A DNA stretch of 64,000 bases from an uncultured Metabacillus sp. (GCF_947503125.1 NZ_CANNCR010000003.1:1-64000); one strand, 5' to 3'; numbered from the stretch's first letter, positions 26,487 through 39,045 are shown. Notes: a model not told the origin generated them from the sequence alone. Numbers and translations: made by a program.

Positions 26487-26693
26487 TTGGTTATTATCCA
26501 CTCGAGTCAGGAATTACTTGACCTAACCTACACGTCCGAAATGGAAAAGGCGATGTATCACGCACATGGTATTGGCTATGCTGAGTACTCTAGAAAATTA
26601 TCGAGACGTATGGATGTAGAAATCAGTCGTGAAGAGGACCATCGGAAAAGTCAGCTGCTATTTGCTGGTCTTGATAGACGAATGAAAAAATAA
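26487..26693 (+). CDS. Hypothetical small protein between yurZ and sufC
   Basis: An open frame of about 68 residues, highly charged (EMEKAMYHAHGIGYAEYSRK, then RRMDVEISREEDHRKSQ, ending LDRRMKK). A TTG at 26487 close after AAGGGA is a possible start; the frame may also begin at 26478. No membrane segment and no family recognised. A terminator-like hairpin follows 18 nt after the stop, which supports a real gene. Confidence 0.45.
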   Translation: MVIIHSSQELLDLTYTSEMEKAMYHAHGIGYAEYSRKLSRRMDVEISREEDHRKSQLLFAGLDRRMKK

Positions 26694-26710
26694 ATGAGAT
26701 GAAAACAAGG

Positions 26711-26741
26711 AGAATCAGTCATTCAAGGCTGGTTCTTTTTT
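26711..26741 (+). terminator. Terminator after the small frame
   Basis: AGAATCAG (26711-26718) and CTGGTTCT (26729-26736) pair with one G-T wobble and are followed by TTTTT. Confidence 0.6.
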
Positions 26742-27065
26742 CGCATATAATATCACTTAAAAAGCAGATCACGTTCACATTAAACCGGGCATATCGTCAA
26801 GAACGGAGAATGTTTTTTTTAGAAAAGTAAAAACTAATCTAGGTGATGAAAGGTAGATTCACGGGTAAAGATGTTATATAGTAGAAAAAGGCTCATTTTC
26901 TCTCTCTTAGTACATATGATGTGATGTTTATTTAACTAGAACTTTCACATTTTGACATATTTCGAGTGAATTCCTAAAAGGTTGTGTTCACTTTTAATTT
27001 GTTATAAGATAAGAATGAGAATAAACTGAGAATCAGGAAACTTTATATATTATGGAGGTATAGTT
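26742..27065 (+). promoter_or_regulatory. Control region of the suf operon
   Basis: No gene is seen in these 324 nt. TTGTGT (26982-26987) and TAAGAT (27005-27010) with a 17-nt spacer make a plausible SigA promoter 55 nt before sufC. Two TGAGAAT repeats follow it (27016-27036). No Fur box or riboswitch was recognised. Confidence 0.5.
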
Positions 27066-27851
27066 ATGGCAGGTTCTACATTAATCATTAAGGATTTACA
27101 CGTAGAGATCGATGGGAAAGAAATTCTTAAAGGTGTAAATCTTGAAATAAAAGGCGGGGAGTTCCATGCAATCATGGGACCGAACGGAACGGGTAAATCA
27201 ACTTTATCATCAGCAATCATGGGTCATCCAAAGTATGAAGTGACAAAAGGAAGCATTACATTGGATGGCGAAGACGTGCTTGAAATGGAAGTAGATGAGC
27301 GTGCACGTGCAGGTCTATTCTTAGCCATGCAATATCCAAGTGAAATTAGCGGTGTAACAAACGCAGACTTTTTACGTTCAGCGATTAACGCTCGTCGTGA
27401 GGAAGGCGCTGAAATTTCTTTAATGAAATTCATTCGTAAAATGGATGCAAATATGGAAGAGCTTGAAATGGATCAAGATATGGCACAGCGTTATTTAAAC
27501 GAAGGCTTCTCAGGCGGGGAGAAAAAACGCAATGAAATCCTACAATTAATGATGATCGAGCCAAAAATCGCAATTCTTGATGAAATTGATTCCGGACTAG
27601 ATATCGATGCCCTTAAAGTTGTAGCAAAAGGTATCAATAAAATGCGCAGCGAAGAGTTTGGCTGCTTAATGATTACTCACTACCAACGCTTATTAAACTA
27701 CATTACACCAGATAAAGTACATGTTATGATGCAAGGCCGTGTTGTAAAATCAGGCGGACCTGAGTTAGCACAACGTTTAGAAGCAGAAGGATATGACTGG
27801 ATTAAACAAGAACTAGGTATTGAAGACGAAACTGTTGGGCAAGAAGCTTAA
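27066..27851 (+). CDS. sufC: Fe-S cluster assembly ATPase SufC
   Basis: A 261-residue ABC-type ATPase without membrane segments. Walker A is GPNGTGKST (38-46), the signature is FSGGEKKRNEI, and Walker B is AILDEIDSGLD. TGGAGG lies upstream of the ATG. SufC energises the SufBCD scaffold on which Fe-S clusters are assembled. First gene of the sufCDSUB operon. Confidence 0.96.
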   Translation: MAGSTLIIKDLHVEIDGKEILKGVNLEIKGGEFHAIMGPNGTGKSTLSSAIMGHPKYEVTKGSITLDGEDVLEMEVDERARAGLFLAMQYPSEISGVTNADFLRSAINARREEGAEISLMKFIRKMDANMEELEMDQDMAQRYLNEGFSGGEKKRNEILQLMMIEPKIAILDEIDSGLDIDALKVVAKGINKMRSEEFGCLMITHYQRLLNYITPDKVHVMMQGRVVKSGGPELAQRLEAEGYDWIKQELGIEDETVGQEA

Positions 27852-27873
27852 GCGTAAGGGGGAGTAATGAGAC

Positions 27874-30822
<2,949 letters not shown>

Positions 30823-30871
30823 CAATCATGCTTTAAGCCTTAAAATTCTAAAAAGACAGGAGTGAGTGTAG

Positions 30872-32269
30872 ATGGCAAAAAAGGCACCTGAAATCGGCGA
30901 TTACAAATACGGGTTTGCTGACAAGGATGTTTCCATCTTCCGTTCAGAGCGAGGGTTAACGAAAGAAATCGTTGAAGAAATCTCTCGTATGAAAAATGAA
31001 CCACAATGGATGCTAGATTTCCGATTGAAATCATTACAGCATTTTTATGAAATGCCAATGCCGCAATGGGGCGGTGATTTGGCTGCATTAAACTTTGATG
31101 ATATTACGTACTATGTAAAACCATCTGAAAAATCAGAGCGTTCTTGGGATGAAGTACCAGAAGAAATCAAACGTACGTTTGATAAGCTTGGGATCCCAGA
31201 AGCTGAACAAAAATATCTTGCAGGTGTATCGGCACAATACGAGTCAGAGGTTGTTTATCATAATATGAAAGAAGACCTTGAAGAGCTTGGCATTGTGTTT
31301 AAGGATACAGACACAGCGTTGAAGGAAAACGAAGACATTTTCCGTGAGCACTGGGCAAAGGTTATTCCACCAACTGATAATAAGTTTGCTGCTCTTAACT
31401 CAGCTGTTTGGTCTGGTGGATCATTTATTTATGTTCCTAAAGGCGTAAAGGTTGATACACCATTACAGGCGTATTTCCGTATCAACTCTGAAAACATGGG
31501 TCAATTCGAACGTACGCTGATTATTGTTGATGAAGGCGCACATGTTCACTATGTTGAAGGATGTACTGCACCGGTCTATACAACAAATTCACTTCATAGT
31601 GCGGTTGTTGAAATCATCGTAAAAGATGGCGGTTATTGCCGTTATACAACGATTCAAAACTGGGCAAACAACGTATTTAACCTTGTAACAAAACGTGCTG
31701 TTTGTGAAGCAAATGCAACGATGGAATGGATTGACGGTAACATCGGTTCTAAGCTGACAATGAAATATCCTGCAGTTATCCTTAAAGGTGAAGGGGCACG
31801 TGGTATGACATTATCGATTGCCCTTGCAGGTAAAGGTCAGCATCAGGATGCAGGTGCGAAAATGATTCACTTAGCACCTAATACTTCTTCAACAATCGTT
31901 TCAAAATCCATCTCAAAACAAGGTGGGAAAGTAACATATCGCGGAATTGTTCACTTTGGACGTAAAGCAGAAGGCGCAAGATCAAATATTGAATGTGATA
32001 CACTCATTATGGATAATCAATCTACATCAGATACAATCCCATACAATGAGATTTTAAACGACAATATTTCTCTTGAGCATGAAGCAAAAGTATCGAAAGT
32101 ATCAGAAGAACAATTATTCTATTTAATGAGCCGCGGTATTTCTGAAGAAGAAGCAACAGAAATGATCGTAATGGGCTTTATCGAGCCATTTACTAAAGAG
32201 CTTCCAATGGAATATGCAGTAGAGATGAACCGTCTGATTAAGTTCGAAATGGAAGGTTCTATCGGTTAA
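30872..32269 (+). CDS. sufB: Fe-S cluster assembly scaffold SufB
   Basis: A 465-residue scaffold protein with the beta-helix core ([20 protein letters not shown]) and C-terminal motif [22 protein letters not shown] like SufD. GACAGGAG lies upstream of the ATG. The nascent cluster is thought to form at the SufB-SufD interface. Last gene of the operon, followed by a strong terminator. Confidence 0.96.
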   Translation: MAKKAPEIGDYKYGFADKDVSIFRSERGLTKEIVEEISRMKNEPQWMLDFRLKSLQHFYEMPMPQWGGDLAALNFDDITYYVKPSEKSERSWDEVPEEIKRTFDKLGIPEAEQKYLAGVSAQYESEVVYHNMKEDLEELGIVFKDTDTALKENEDIFREHWAKVIPPTDNKFAALNSAVWSGGSFIYVPKGVKVDTPLQAYFRINSENMGQFERTLIIVDEGAHVHYVEGCTAPVYTTNSLHSAVVEIIVKDGGYCRYTTIQNWANNVFNLVTKRAVCEANATMEWIDGNIGSKLTMKYPAVILKGEGARGMTLSIALAGKGQHQDAGAKMIHLAPNTSSTIVSKSISKQGGKVTYRGIVHFGRKAEGARSNIECDTLIMDNQSTSDTIPYNEILNDNISLEHEAKVSKVSEEQLFYLMSRGISEEEATEMIVMGFIEPFTKELPMEYAVEMNRLIKFEMEGSIG

Positions 32270-32278
32270 TAAATGGGG

Positions 32279-32305
32279 GGACTGACAGCTTGTCAGTCCT
32301 TTTTA
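32279..32305 (+). terminator. Terminator of sufCDSUB
   Basis: GGACTGACA and TGTCAGTCC pair around a 3-nt loop, with TTTTT following. Confidence 0.88.
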
Positions 32306-32456
32306 TACTATCAAAGTATAAAAATTTATGGATGATAGTATAAAAAAAACTAAGGCTTTCGCCATTAGGACTTGCACTCATAGAGCATAAGTCATTATAA
32401 GCAAGCAAAATACGCTTGCTAAGTAATGCTATAGCGACAAGCCAAGTTTTTCTAAT
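32304..32456 (+). repeat. Structured interspersed repeat D, long copy
   Basis: It begins with a hairpin TATACTATC/GATAGTATA (32304-32312, 32334-32342), then has a second structured half ending GCGACAAGCCAAGT...TCTAAT. The same element occurs at 59716-59811. This copy carries 59 extra nt (32375-32433) with its own hairpin AGCAAGC/GCTTGCT. No coding capacity is evident. Confidence 0.75.
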
Positions 32457-32562
32457 CTTCTTAAACAATATTCCCCTTTAACGATAAAATACAGTTCAAT
32501 TTTCTATCTCCCCTAGTCATGGTATAGTATGTGTAGACAAACATTTCAAAAGGATGATTTGA

Positions 32563-33435
32563 ATGTCAACAATTCAGATTGGTTTAACGGGATGGGGTGA
32601 CCATGATTCTCTCTATCCGTTAAAAACAAATACAACAAATAAATTACAGGAATATGCTGCACATTTTCCGACAGTTGAGATTGATGCCAGCTTTTATGCG
32701 GTCCAGCCAGAACGCAATATTGTAAAATGGGTTAATGATACTCCTGATACGTTTCAATTTATCCCTAAAGTGTATCAGGGGATGACAGGACATCTTCGCG
32801 GGGATATTCCGTTTGAAAATAAAGAAATGATGTTTAAAGCATACATACAATCACTAGAACCATTAAAAGATGCGAATAAGCTTGCTATGGTGTTGTTTCA
32901 ATTCCCTCCGTGGTTTGATTGCCGGAAAGAAAATGTTGCGTATTTAAAGTGGTGCAGAGAACAAATGGGTGATATTGAAGTAGCTCTCGAATTTCGTAAT
33001 CGTACATGGTTTTCCGCTGAATATTTTGATAAAACTTTGCAGTTTATGGAAGCGGAAAAGTGGATTCACAGCATTGTAGACGAGCCGCAAGCTGGAGAGA
33101 GGTCGATACCTACAGTTCTTCATCCGACTGATCCTGCTAAGACACTCATTCGTTTTCATGGAAGAAATGTTCATGGCTGGAATAAGCCGGCTTCTGGAGA
33201 TAATTGGCGAGATGTCCGTTATTTATACCGGTATAATCAAAAAGAACTGCTAGAATGGAAACAACATATACAGTCATTGCAAAAAGCGACAGATGTTATT
33301 TATCTGCTTTTTAATAATAACTCTGGCGGTGATGCCGCTGATAATGCAAAGATGATGATGAATCTATTAGACATCTCCTATTCAGGTCTTGCCCAAATGC
33401 AGCTAAGCTTGTTCAGTGATGAAGAGGAGAGGTAA
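32563..33435 (+). CDS. yunF: DUF72-family protein YunF
   Basis: A 290-residue predicted TIM-barrel protein of the DUF72 family (IGLTGWGDHDSLYP at the start, VEIDASFYAVQPE, ALEFRNRTWF, RFHGRN, LFNNNSGGDAADNA). The ribosome site AAAGGATG precedes the ATG. The place in the yun cluster matches B. subtilis YunF. The enzymatic function of the family is not established. Confidence 0.88.
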   Translation: MSTIQIGLTGWGDHDSLYPLKTNTTNKLQEYAAHFPTVEIDASFYAVQPERNIVKWVNDTPDTFQFIPKVYQGMTGHLRGDIPFENKEMMFKAYIQSLEPLKDANKLAMVLFQFPPWFDCRKENVAYLKWCREQMGDIEVALEFRNRTWFSAEYFDKTLQFMEAEKWIHSIVDEPQAGERSIPTVLHPTDPAKTLIRFHGRNVHGWNKPASGDNWRDVRYLYRYNQKELLEWKQHIQSLQKATDVIYLLFNNNSGGDAADNAKMMMNLLDISYSGLAQMQLSLFSDEEER

Positions 33436-33441
33436 CGAAAC

Positions 33442-34272
33442 ATGGAATGGGTTATTCTTTTAATTATCGGTTTTATTGCCGGAACAATCGGCAGCCTTGT
33501 CGGATTAGGCGGCGGGATTATTGTTGTCCCTATGCTGCTTACATTAGGCTCTTATTTCCCGAATTTTCAAGATGTTTCTCCACAGGTAGCTGTAGGGACA
33601 TCATTATTGGTGGTTATTTTTACAGGGCTTTCCTCCACTCTGACCTATATAAAATATAAAAAAGTAGATTATAAAAGCGGACTTATTTTCTTTATCGGAA
33701 GCGGACCAGGCGGAATTGTCGGAGCTTATGTGAACAAGCTTTTTGACACGGAATCGTTTTCCTTATGGTTTGGATTATTTATGATTTTTATATCGATTGT
33801 TTTAATGATAAAGGATAAGCTTCCAAAACGAAGAGAAAAACAACAATCAAAGAACGCAGTTGTTCGTTCCTATATAGGAGAGGATGGGAGTGAACGTTCA
33901 TATTCCTATCATCCTGTTTCTGGCATTATTATCTCGTTTGTGGTCGGATTGATATCTGGTCTCTTTGGCATTGGCGGAGGGGCATTAATGGTTCCGGCGA
34001 TGATCTTATTGTTCATGTTTCCAGCCCATATTGCGGTGGCGACTTCAATGTTTATCATTTTTTTATCGGCGTCGACAAGTTCGGTTACACATATCGCATT
34101 AGGAAACATTAACTGGATGTTTGCCGCTGTGCTTATTCCTGGTGCATGGTTTGGCGGTAGATTTGGTGCAATGATTAATACGAAGCTGAAAAATAAAACA
34201 ATCGTTCATTTACTAAGAATTGTTTTAATTATTGCAGGTTTAAAATTAATTTATGAAGGATTCACAGGATAA
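33442..34272 (+). CDS. yunE: TSUP-family (TauE/SafE) membrane transporter YunE
   Basis: A 276-residue protein with about eight transmembrane helices in two halves. Each half starts with the glycine-rich family motif (GTIGSLVGLGGGIIVVPML and GLISGLFGIGGGALMVPAM). TSUP members export sulfite, sulfoacetate or other sulfur anions; the substrate here is unknown. Starts 6 nt after yunF with AGAGGAGAGG upstream, so the two genes are one operon. Confidence 0.87.
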   Translation: MEWVILLIIGFIAGTIGSLVGLGGGIIVVPMLLTLGSYFPNFQDVSPQVAVGTSLLVVIFTGLSSTLTYIKYKKVDYKSGLIFFIGSGPGGIVGAYVNKLFDTESFSLWFGLFMIFISIVLMIKDKLPKRREKQQSKNAVVRSYIGEDGSERSYSYHPVSGIIISFVVGLISGLFGIGGGALMVPAMILLFMFPAHIAVATSMFIIFLSASTSSVTHIALGNINWMFAAVLIPGAWFGGRFGAMINTKLKNKTIVHLLRIVLIIAGLKLIYEGFTG

Positions 34273-34344
34273 TTGGATGTGAACGTAAAAGTAAGGAAGT
34301 ATGATTGTTAACAAGAAGAACCTTATGTGCAAGGAGAGAAGGAC

Positions 34345-35748
34345 ATGCTAGAGAAAATTCACCTTTACCATACAAATGATCTACATAGTCATTTTGAAAA
34401 TTGGCCTGCGATCGTTCAATTTTTAAAAGGCAAAAAGGAATTGCATGAACAGAATCAAGAACAAATGATCCTTCTTGACATTGGAGATCATGCTGACCGT
34501 TTTCATCCATTAACAGAAGCAACTAAAGGGAAAGCCAATGTGACACTGCTAAATATGCTTCAATATGATGCGGTAACGATTGGGAATAATGAGGGAATTA
34601 CGTTTTCTCATGATGATCTAAATACGTTATATGAGAGGGCAAACTTTCCTGTTATTCTATCGAATTTATATACAGAGCTAGGTGAACGCCCGCCATGGGC
34701 AGTGCCTTATAAAATCATAACGTTACACAGTGGAATAAAGCTGGCCCTATTAGGAGTTACCGTCTTTTATGAAAAATTCTATGAATTGCTAGGGTGGAAA
34801 ATAAAGGATCCTTTTCAAAGTCTCTTAGAAACCATCGGCCAAGTTAAAGAACAAGCTGATATCATTGTACTTCTTTCACATCTTGGGATTAGTGATGATG
34901 AGGTGATCGCAAGGGAATTTCCAGAAATCGATCTTATTCTTGGCGGCCATACCCATCATGTGTTGCAATCTGGTAAAAAAATTGAGAATACACTGGTCGC
35001 TGGTGCGGGGAAGTATGGGCAATATGTTGGTCATATTTCGTTAACAATCGACCATGAGCAAAAAACATTGGTTGATCGCAAGGCGACTCTCCATTCAATG
35101 TTAGAGCAACGGGAGATTTGTGAAGAAACAGAAGCATGGCTGCAGCAAGCGTTAGAGCAAAGCGAAACAGAGCTTGCTGAAACCGTAGGAATATTGGATA
35201 ATGACCTAACCTTGGATTGGTTTAGCGATTCTCCCTTTCCGTTATTTTTAGTGAGAGCCATTCGCGAATGGTGTGATGGAGAGGTGGCAATGGTAAACTC
35301 GGGAATGCTTTTAGAACCATTAAACAAAGGGCCAGTGACGAGAAAGGATCTTCATCGTATTTGTCCACATCCTATTAATCCATGTAAGGTTTTTTTGAAG
35401 GGTGATGTGCTAAAGGAAATCATCGTTCAAGCACGTGAGGAAAAAATGGAACATCTAAAGTTAATGGGATTAGGGTTCAGAGGAAAGGTAATGGGACGAA
35501 TGGTGTTTGACGGTATTGAGGTGAAAATGGAGATGCTGGCAGACGGAAAAAAGCATGTTGCAGAAGTGCTCGTCCATGGAAAGCCTATCGATTATGATCG
35601 AATTTATACTGTGGCAACCGTTGATATGTTTACCCTTGGCCCCCTGTATCCGGAAATCAGCCATGCGGAGAAAAAAATCTTTTATATGCCTGAGCTTTTA
35701 CGAGATCTCTTAGCTTGGAGATTAGCGGAAAATTCACTAACAAAGTAG
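34345..35748 (+). CDS. yunD: Metallophosphatase/5'-nucleotidase family protein YunD
   Basis: A 467-residue two-domain protein. The calcineurin-like domain has metal-binding DLHSH (Asp12, His14), DIGDHAD, GNNEG, SHLG and GGHTHH. A 5'-nucleotidase C-terminal domain (about 270-430; NSGMLLEPLNKGPVTRKDL) binds the base. There is no signal peptide, so it acts in the cytosol, unlike secreted UshA-type enzymes. Start at 34345 follows AAGGAGAG. Matches YunD of B. subtilis. Substrate unknown, presumably nucleotides. Confidence 0.88.
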   Translation: MLEKIHLYHTNDLHSHFENWPAIVQFLKGKKELHEQNQEQMILLDIGDHADRFHPLTEATKGKANVTLLNMLQYDAVTIGNNEGITFSHDDLNTLYERANFPVILSNLYTELGERPPWAVPYKIITLHSGIKLALLGVTVFYEKFYELLGWKIKDPFQSLLETIGQVKEQADIIVLLSHLGISDDEVIAREFPEIDLILGGHTHHVLQSGKKIENTLVAGAGKYGQYVGHISLTIDHEQKTLVDRKATLHSMLEQREICEETEAWLQQALEQSETELAETVGILDNDLTLDWFSDSPFPLFLVRAIREWCDGEVAMVNSGMLLEPLNKGPVTRKDLHRICPHPINPCKVFLKGDVLKEIIVQAREEKMEHLKLMGLGFRGKVMGRMVFDGIEVKMEMLADGKKHVAEVLVHGKPIDYDRIYTVATVDMFTLGPLYPEISHAEKKIFYMPELLRDLLAWRLAENSLTK

Positions 35749-35816
35749 GCGAAACATCTACACGCATCCTTTCATTACTCATAAAGATATAGTAAGAAAG
35801 GAGTGTAGAGATAGCG

Positions 35817-36119
35817 ATGATCAGCATGACTCCAATTGTCATTGAAGGAAAACAATTTACAGCAATCACAGTTGCTTTACCAAAAACGAACTTTATGGCA
35901 GTCACAAATGATAAAGGCTATATTATGTGTGGTGCCTTAGACGTAGCTTTATTAAATGAAAAGTTAAAAGATAGAGGAATCATTGCAGGCAGAGCAGTTG
36001 GTGTTAGAACAATTGAACAATTACTTGAGGCGCCATTGGAATCTGTCACATATGAAGCGGAAAAGCTGGGCATTGTTGTTGGGACAAAAGGAAAAGATGC
36101 CTTGGTTATGATGGCATAA
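35817..36119 (+). CDS. yunC: DUF1805-family protein YunC
   Basis: A 100-residue protein highly similar to B. subtilis YunC (KTNFMAVTNDKGYIMCGALD, AGRAVGVRTIEQLL). AAAGGAGTG lies upstream. One conserved Cys in YIMCGALD. The family has a known fold but no agreed function. Transcribed with or just after yunD, and followed by a UUCG-loop terminator. Confidence 0.88.
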   Translation: MISMTPIVIEGKQFTAITVALPKTNFMAVTNDKGYIMCGALDVALLNEKLKDRGIIAGRAVGVRTIEQLLEAPLESVTYEAEKLGIVVGTKGKDALVMMA

Positions 36120-36130
36120 GGATAACTGTT

Positions 36131-36162
36131 CCATTTAATTCGTTAAATGGTTTAATGTTTTT
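36131..36162 (+). terminator. Terminator after yunC
   Basis: CCATTTAA and TTAAATGG close a stable TTCG tetraloop, followed by TTTAATGTTTTT. Confidence 0.7.
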
Positions 36163-36206
36163 AATAAATAAAGAATTTGAGTTGATTGTAAAAAAATAAT
36201 GCGTAC

Positions 36207-36248
36207 ATCCCTCCTACCATGCATACACATAACATGTAAAGGAGGGAT
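36207..36248 (+). promoter_or_regulatory. Anti-SD arm and internal sporulation promoter candidate of yunB
   Basis: ATCCCTCCT (36207-36215) is perfectly complementary to AGGAGGGAT (36240-36248), the yunB ribosome site. Between them, CATACACA (36222-36229) resembles a SigE -10 element (CATACANT), with GTACATCC upstream. A transcript starting near 36236 would lack the left arm and be translatable, while read-through RNA would fold shut. Confidence 0.55.
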
Positions 36249-36253
36249 TTGTT

Positions 36254-36985
36254 TTGCCTAAGTTCCGCGCCCGTCGTCCGCGCAGAGGGCCATTGCCTCT
36301 TCGGTATGTATTATTACTAACCTTGGTTATTTTTATATTTTTAACAGCTACAAGCTTTTGGATTGTGAATGTTCAGATCGAAAAAACGATGATGGAAATT
36401 GCAACGTTAGAGGCGAATAAAGTAGCAACAACGATTATTCATGAGGCAGTCGAAGAGGAAATCCTTACAAAAGAAGAACAAGAGAGTTTAGTTGTTGTTG
36501 GCAAGGATAATGAAGGAAATATCAATTCATTTTCCTTTAATCAACGTTCTGTAGCTGCAGCCAAAAAAAGAGTAACAGATAATGTAACGAAAAAGCTAAG
36601 TGAAATTGAACGAAATAATTTTCATGATATATCGCATAATCAGCAAAGAATTGATGGAATCGTCTATGAAATTCCGTTAGGGAAGATCACGGGTAATTCT
36701 ATTTTAAGTACATTAGGACCAGGTATTCCAATTGAATATTATTTAATAGGTGATGTTTTTACAGATATTAAAAGAACGACAGAGGAATATGGCATTAATA
36801 ATGCTATCCATGAAATAGAGATTTTTGTGGAGGTTAGTGTTCAGGTTGTCATTCCATTTGCAACAGATGTCATAAAAGCCAAAAATTCAATCCCGATTAT
36901 TATCCAGACTGAACAGGGAGATGTTCCGCAATACTATAATGGAAACGGTGAGATGGATCACTCAATTGAATTGCCGAAAAAATAA
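36254..36985 (+). CDS. yunB: Sporulation protein YunB
   Basis: A 243-residue protein with a basic N terminus and one transmembrane helix (about 18-40), then an extracytoplasmic/forespore-facing domain. The sequence (VQIEKTMMEIATLEANKVAT, LGKITGNSILSTLGPGIPI) matches YunB, a SigE-dependent mother-cell protein needed for full sporulation. TTG start with AGGAGGG 8 nt upstream. The ribosome site can be masked by an upstream complementary segment. Confidence 0.9.
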   Translation: MPKFRARRPRRGPLPLRYVLLLTLVIFIFLTATSFWIVNVQIEKTMMEIATLEANKVATTIIHEAVEEEILTKEEQESLVVVGKDNEGNINSFSFNQRSVAAAKKRVTDNVTKKLSEIERNNFHDISHNQQRIDGIVYEIPLGKITGNSILSTLGPGIPIEYYLIGDVFTDIKRTTEEYGINNAIHEIEIFVEVSVQVVIPFATDVIKAKNSIPIIIQTEQGDVPQYYNGNGEMDHSIELPKK

Positions 36986-37018
36986 TAGTTGTCGTATCAG
37001 TAACGAATTTACATTAAA

Positions 37019-37054
37019 AGGAGTATAGATAGATTATTTTCTATCATTACTCCT
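37019..37054 (+). terminator. Candidate terminator after yunB
   Basis: AGGAGTATAGATAG and CTATCATTACTCCT form 12 of 14 possible pairs with an 8-nt loop. The T-run is poor (GTTTCGTTTAG), so efficiency is doubtful. Confidence 0.5.
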
Positions 37055-37542
37055 GTTTCGTTTAGTCCATCCTTTAGCACGCTAATAGAACCTTCTAAAT
37101 GGTTCCTTTTTAGGGGAATTACATCATATGTTAAGCTATTTATCATCAGATAAAAAAGGATAGATATTATTTGCACCATTTTATCCAAATAATACCATTG
37201 ATTGTTTTCTATTAATAGTTTTGCTTCTATGAATAAAATATATTAATATTACACTTGGAAAACAATTTACAGAAAAAAACTAATGGTTTTATGCTTTACA
37301 GGAGTAATAAGCAAAAGGGGAAATAAGTGATTATAAGGAATAAGTTGAATCTATTCATACTCTATTTTGAAAAATGTGAAACTTCTGAAAATATCATATT
37401 AAAATAATATTTTTTAGAATTTTTTGTGGACATAGGCATAAAGTCCATTTATACTATGTATAGATTATAATAAATAATCAGAAAATTATATAATTTCAAA
37501 TTATTTCCACATTTTAGGTGAATTTGAAAAGGAGGAAAAAAG
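37055..37542 (+). promoter_or_regulatory. Long A+T-rich leader of the sodium-dependent transporter
   Basis: No supported gene lies in these 488 nt. TGGACA (37427-37432) and TATACT (37450-37455) with a 17-nt spacer form a likely SigA promoter. GGAC/GTCC around it could form a small operator-like dyad. No T-box, S-box or other riboswitch motif was recognised. Confidence 0.4.
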
Positions 37543-39045
37543 ATGGAAAATCGTCCACAGTGGGGGACAAGGGCAGGGTTTATTTTAGCAGCTGTCGGTT
37601 CGGCCGTTGGTTTAGGAAATATATGGCGTTTCCCAGCGACAGCATACGAAAATGGAGGAGGAGCGTTTTTCTTACCTTATTTATTCGCGCTCTTAACTGC
37701 TGGTATCCCATTACTAGTTTTAGAGTTTGCTTTAGGGCATAAATATCGAGGTTCATCACCGATGACGTTTGCGAAAATAAGCAAAGGAAAAGAATGGCTG
37801 GGCTGGTGGCAAATTGCGATTGCATTTGTTATCTCTTGTTATTATCCTGCCATTATTGCATGGGCATCTTCTTATTCTGTTTTTGCATTTAATCAAAACT
37901 GGGGAAGTGACCCAGAAGGCTTTCTTTTTGGAGAATACTTAAAGTTGGCAGAAACGCCAGGACAATTCGGTGGTATGGTTCCAGGTGTATTAATACCGAT
38001 TATAATTGTATGGATTGTGACATTGGGTGTAATGTATGCCGGGGTTAAAAAAGGAATTGAAGCAGCAAATAAAGTCTTTATTCCACTTTTAGTTGTTATG
38101 TTTACAATTATCGTGATTCGGGCTCTTACATTAGATGGGGCAATGCAAGGTTTAGAAGCCTTTTTCAAACCAGATTGGAGTAAGGTTTTAGACGGTAAAG
38201 TTTGGGTTGCAGCTTACGGGCAAATTTTCTTTAGTTTATCAATTGGTTTTGCTATTATGATTACTTATTCAAGTTATCTTCCAAAGAAATCAGATTTGAC
38301 GAACAATGCCTTTATTACAGGATTTGGAAACTCAGCATTTGAAGTTTTAGCTGGGATCGGTGTATTTAGTGCTCTTGGGTTTATGGCAGCACAACAAGGG
38401 GTTCCTGTTGCAGAGGTTGTTTCTTCTGGAGTGGGTCTTGCATTTGTTGTATTCCCGCAAATTATCAATGAGTTTCCAGCATTTAACGGACTTTTTGGAT
38501 TCTTATTCTTTGGTTCATTAATTTTGGCTGGTTTAACCTCTTTAATCTCTATTATTGAAACATATGTTGCCGGAATTCAAGAGAAGTTTCATGTCTCACG
38601 GACAAAGGCTGTTACAATTGGTGGAGGTTTAGCGGCGCTTGCTTCCTTAGTATTTGCAACAAGAGGCGGACTGTACTTCTTGGATTCTGTCGATTATTTT
38701 ATCAATACATTTGGAATTACATTAGCTGGATTCATTGAAGTAATTGCTATTGCTTGGTTTGCTAAGGAATTAAAAAATCTGCAAAAGCATGCGAATGATA
38801 TATCTGACATTCAGCTTGGTGCATGGTGGAGAATCTGCCTCTCAGTCATCACCCCAATTGTTTTAGGTTACATGATGTTTGATAATTTAAGAACAAACCT
38901 TACTAGCGAATATGAAGGATATCCACGAGAATTTCTATTTAATTGGGGCTGGACTGTTGCGCTAGGAGCTATCTTTGCAGGAGTTCTCCTATCAATTAGA
39001 CGTAAAAATAAAATAGCTTCTTCAAATAAGGAGGTATCACAATAA
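37543..39045 (+). CDS. Sodium-dependent transporter (NSS/SNF family)
   Basis: A 500-residue transporter with about twelve helices. The helix 1 motif AAVGSAVGLGNIWRFP carries the sodium/substrate site of LeuT-like proteins. AAAGGAGGAAAAAAG precedes the ATG. Its stop overlaps the start of a 35-residue membrane peptide of the MetS type, marking it as a member of the MetPS-like group (methionine/alanine importers). Substrate is inferred from that pairing only. Confidence 0.88.
   Translation: MENRPQWGTRAGFILAAVGSAVGLGNIWRFPATAYENGGGAFFLPYLFALLTAGIPLLVLEFALGHKYRGSSPMTFAKISKGKEWLGWWQIAIAFVISCYYPAIIAWASSYSVFAFNQNWGSDPEGFLFGEYLKLAETPGQFGGMVPGVLIPIIIVWIVTLGVMYAGVKKGIEAANKVFIPLLVVMFTIIVIRALTLDGAMQGLEAFFKPDWSKVLDGKVWVAAYGQIFFSLSIGFAIMITYSSYLPKKSDLTNNAFITGFGNSAFEVLAGIGVFSALGFMAAQQGVPVAEVVSSGVGLAFVVFPQIINEFPAFNGLFGFLFFGSLILAGLTSLISIIETYVAGIQEKFHVSRTKAVTIGGGLAALASLVFATRGGLYFLDSVDYFINTFGITLAGFIEVIAIAWFAKELKNLQKHANDISDIQLGAWWRICLSVITPIVLGYMMFDNLRTNLTSEYEGYPREFLFNWGWTVALGAIFAGVLLSIRRKNKIASSNKEVSQ

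Noticed and set aside
37327-37407. Frame of 26 codons starting GTG with AAAAGGGG upstream in the long leader of the NSS gene.
   Set aside because: A+T-rich, no conserved feature, and located upstream of the predicted promoter; chance is likely.
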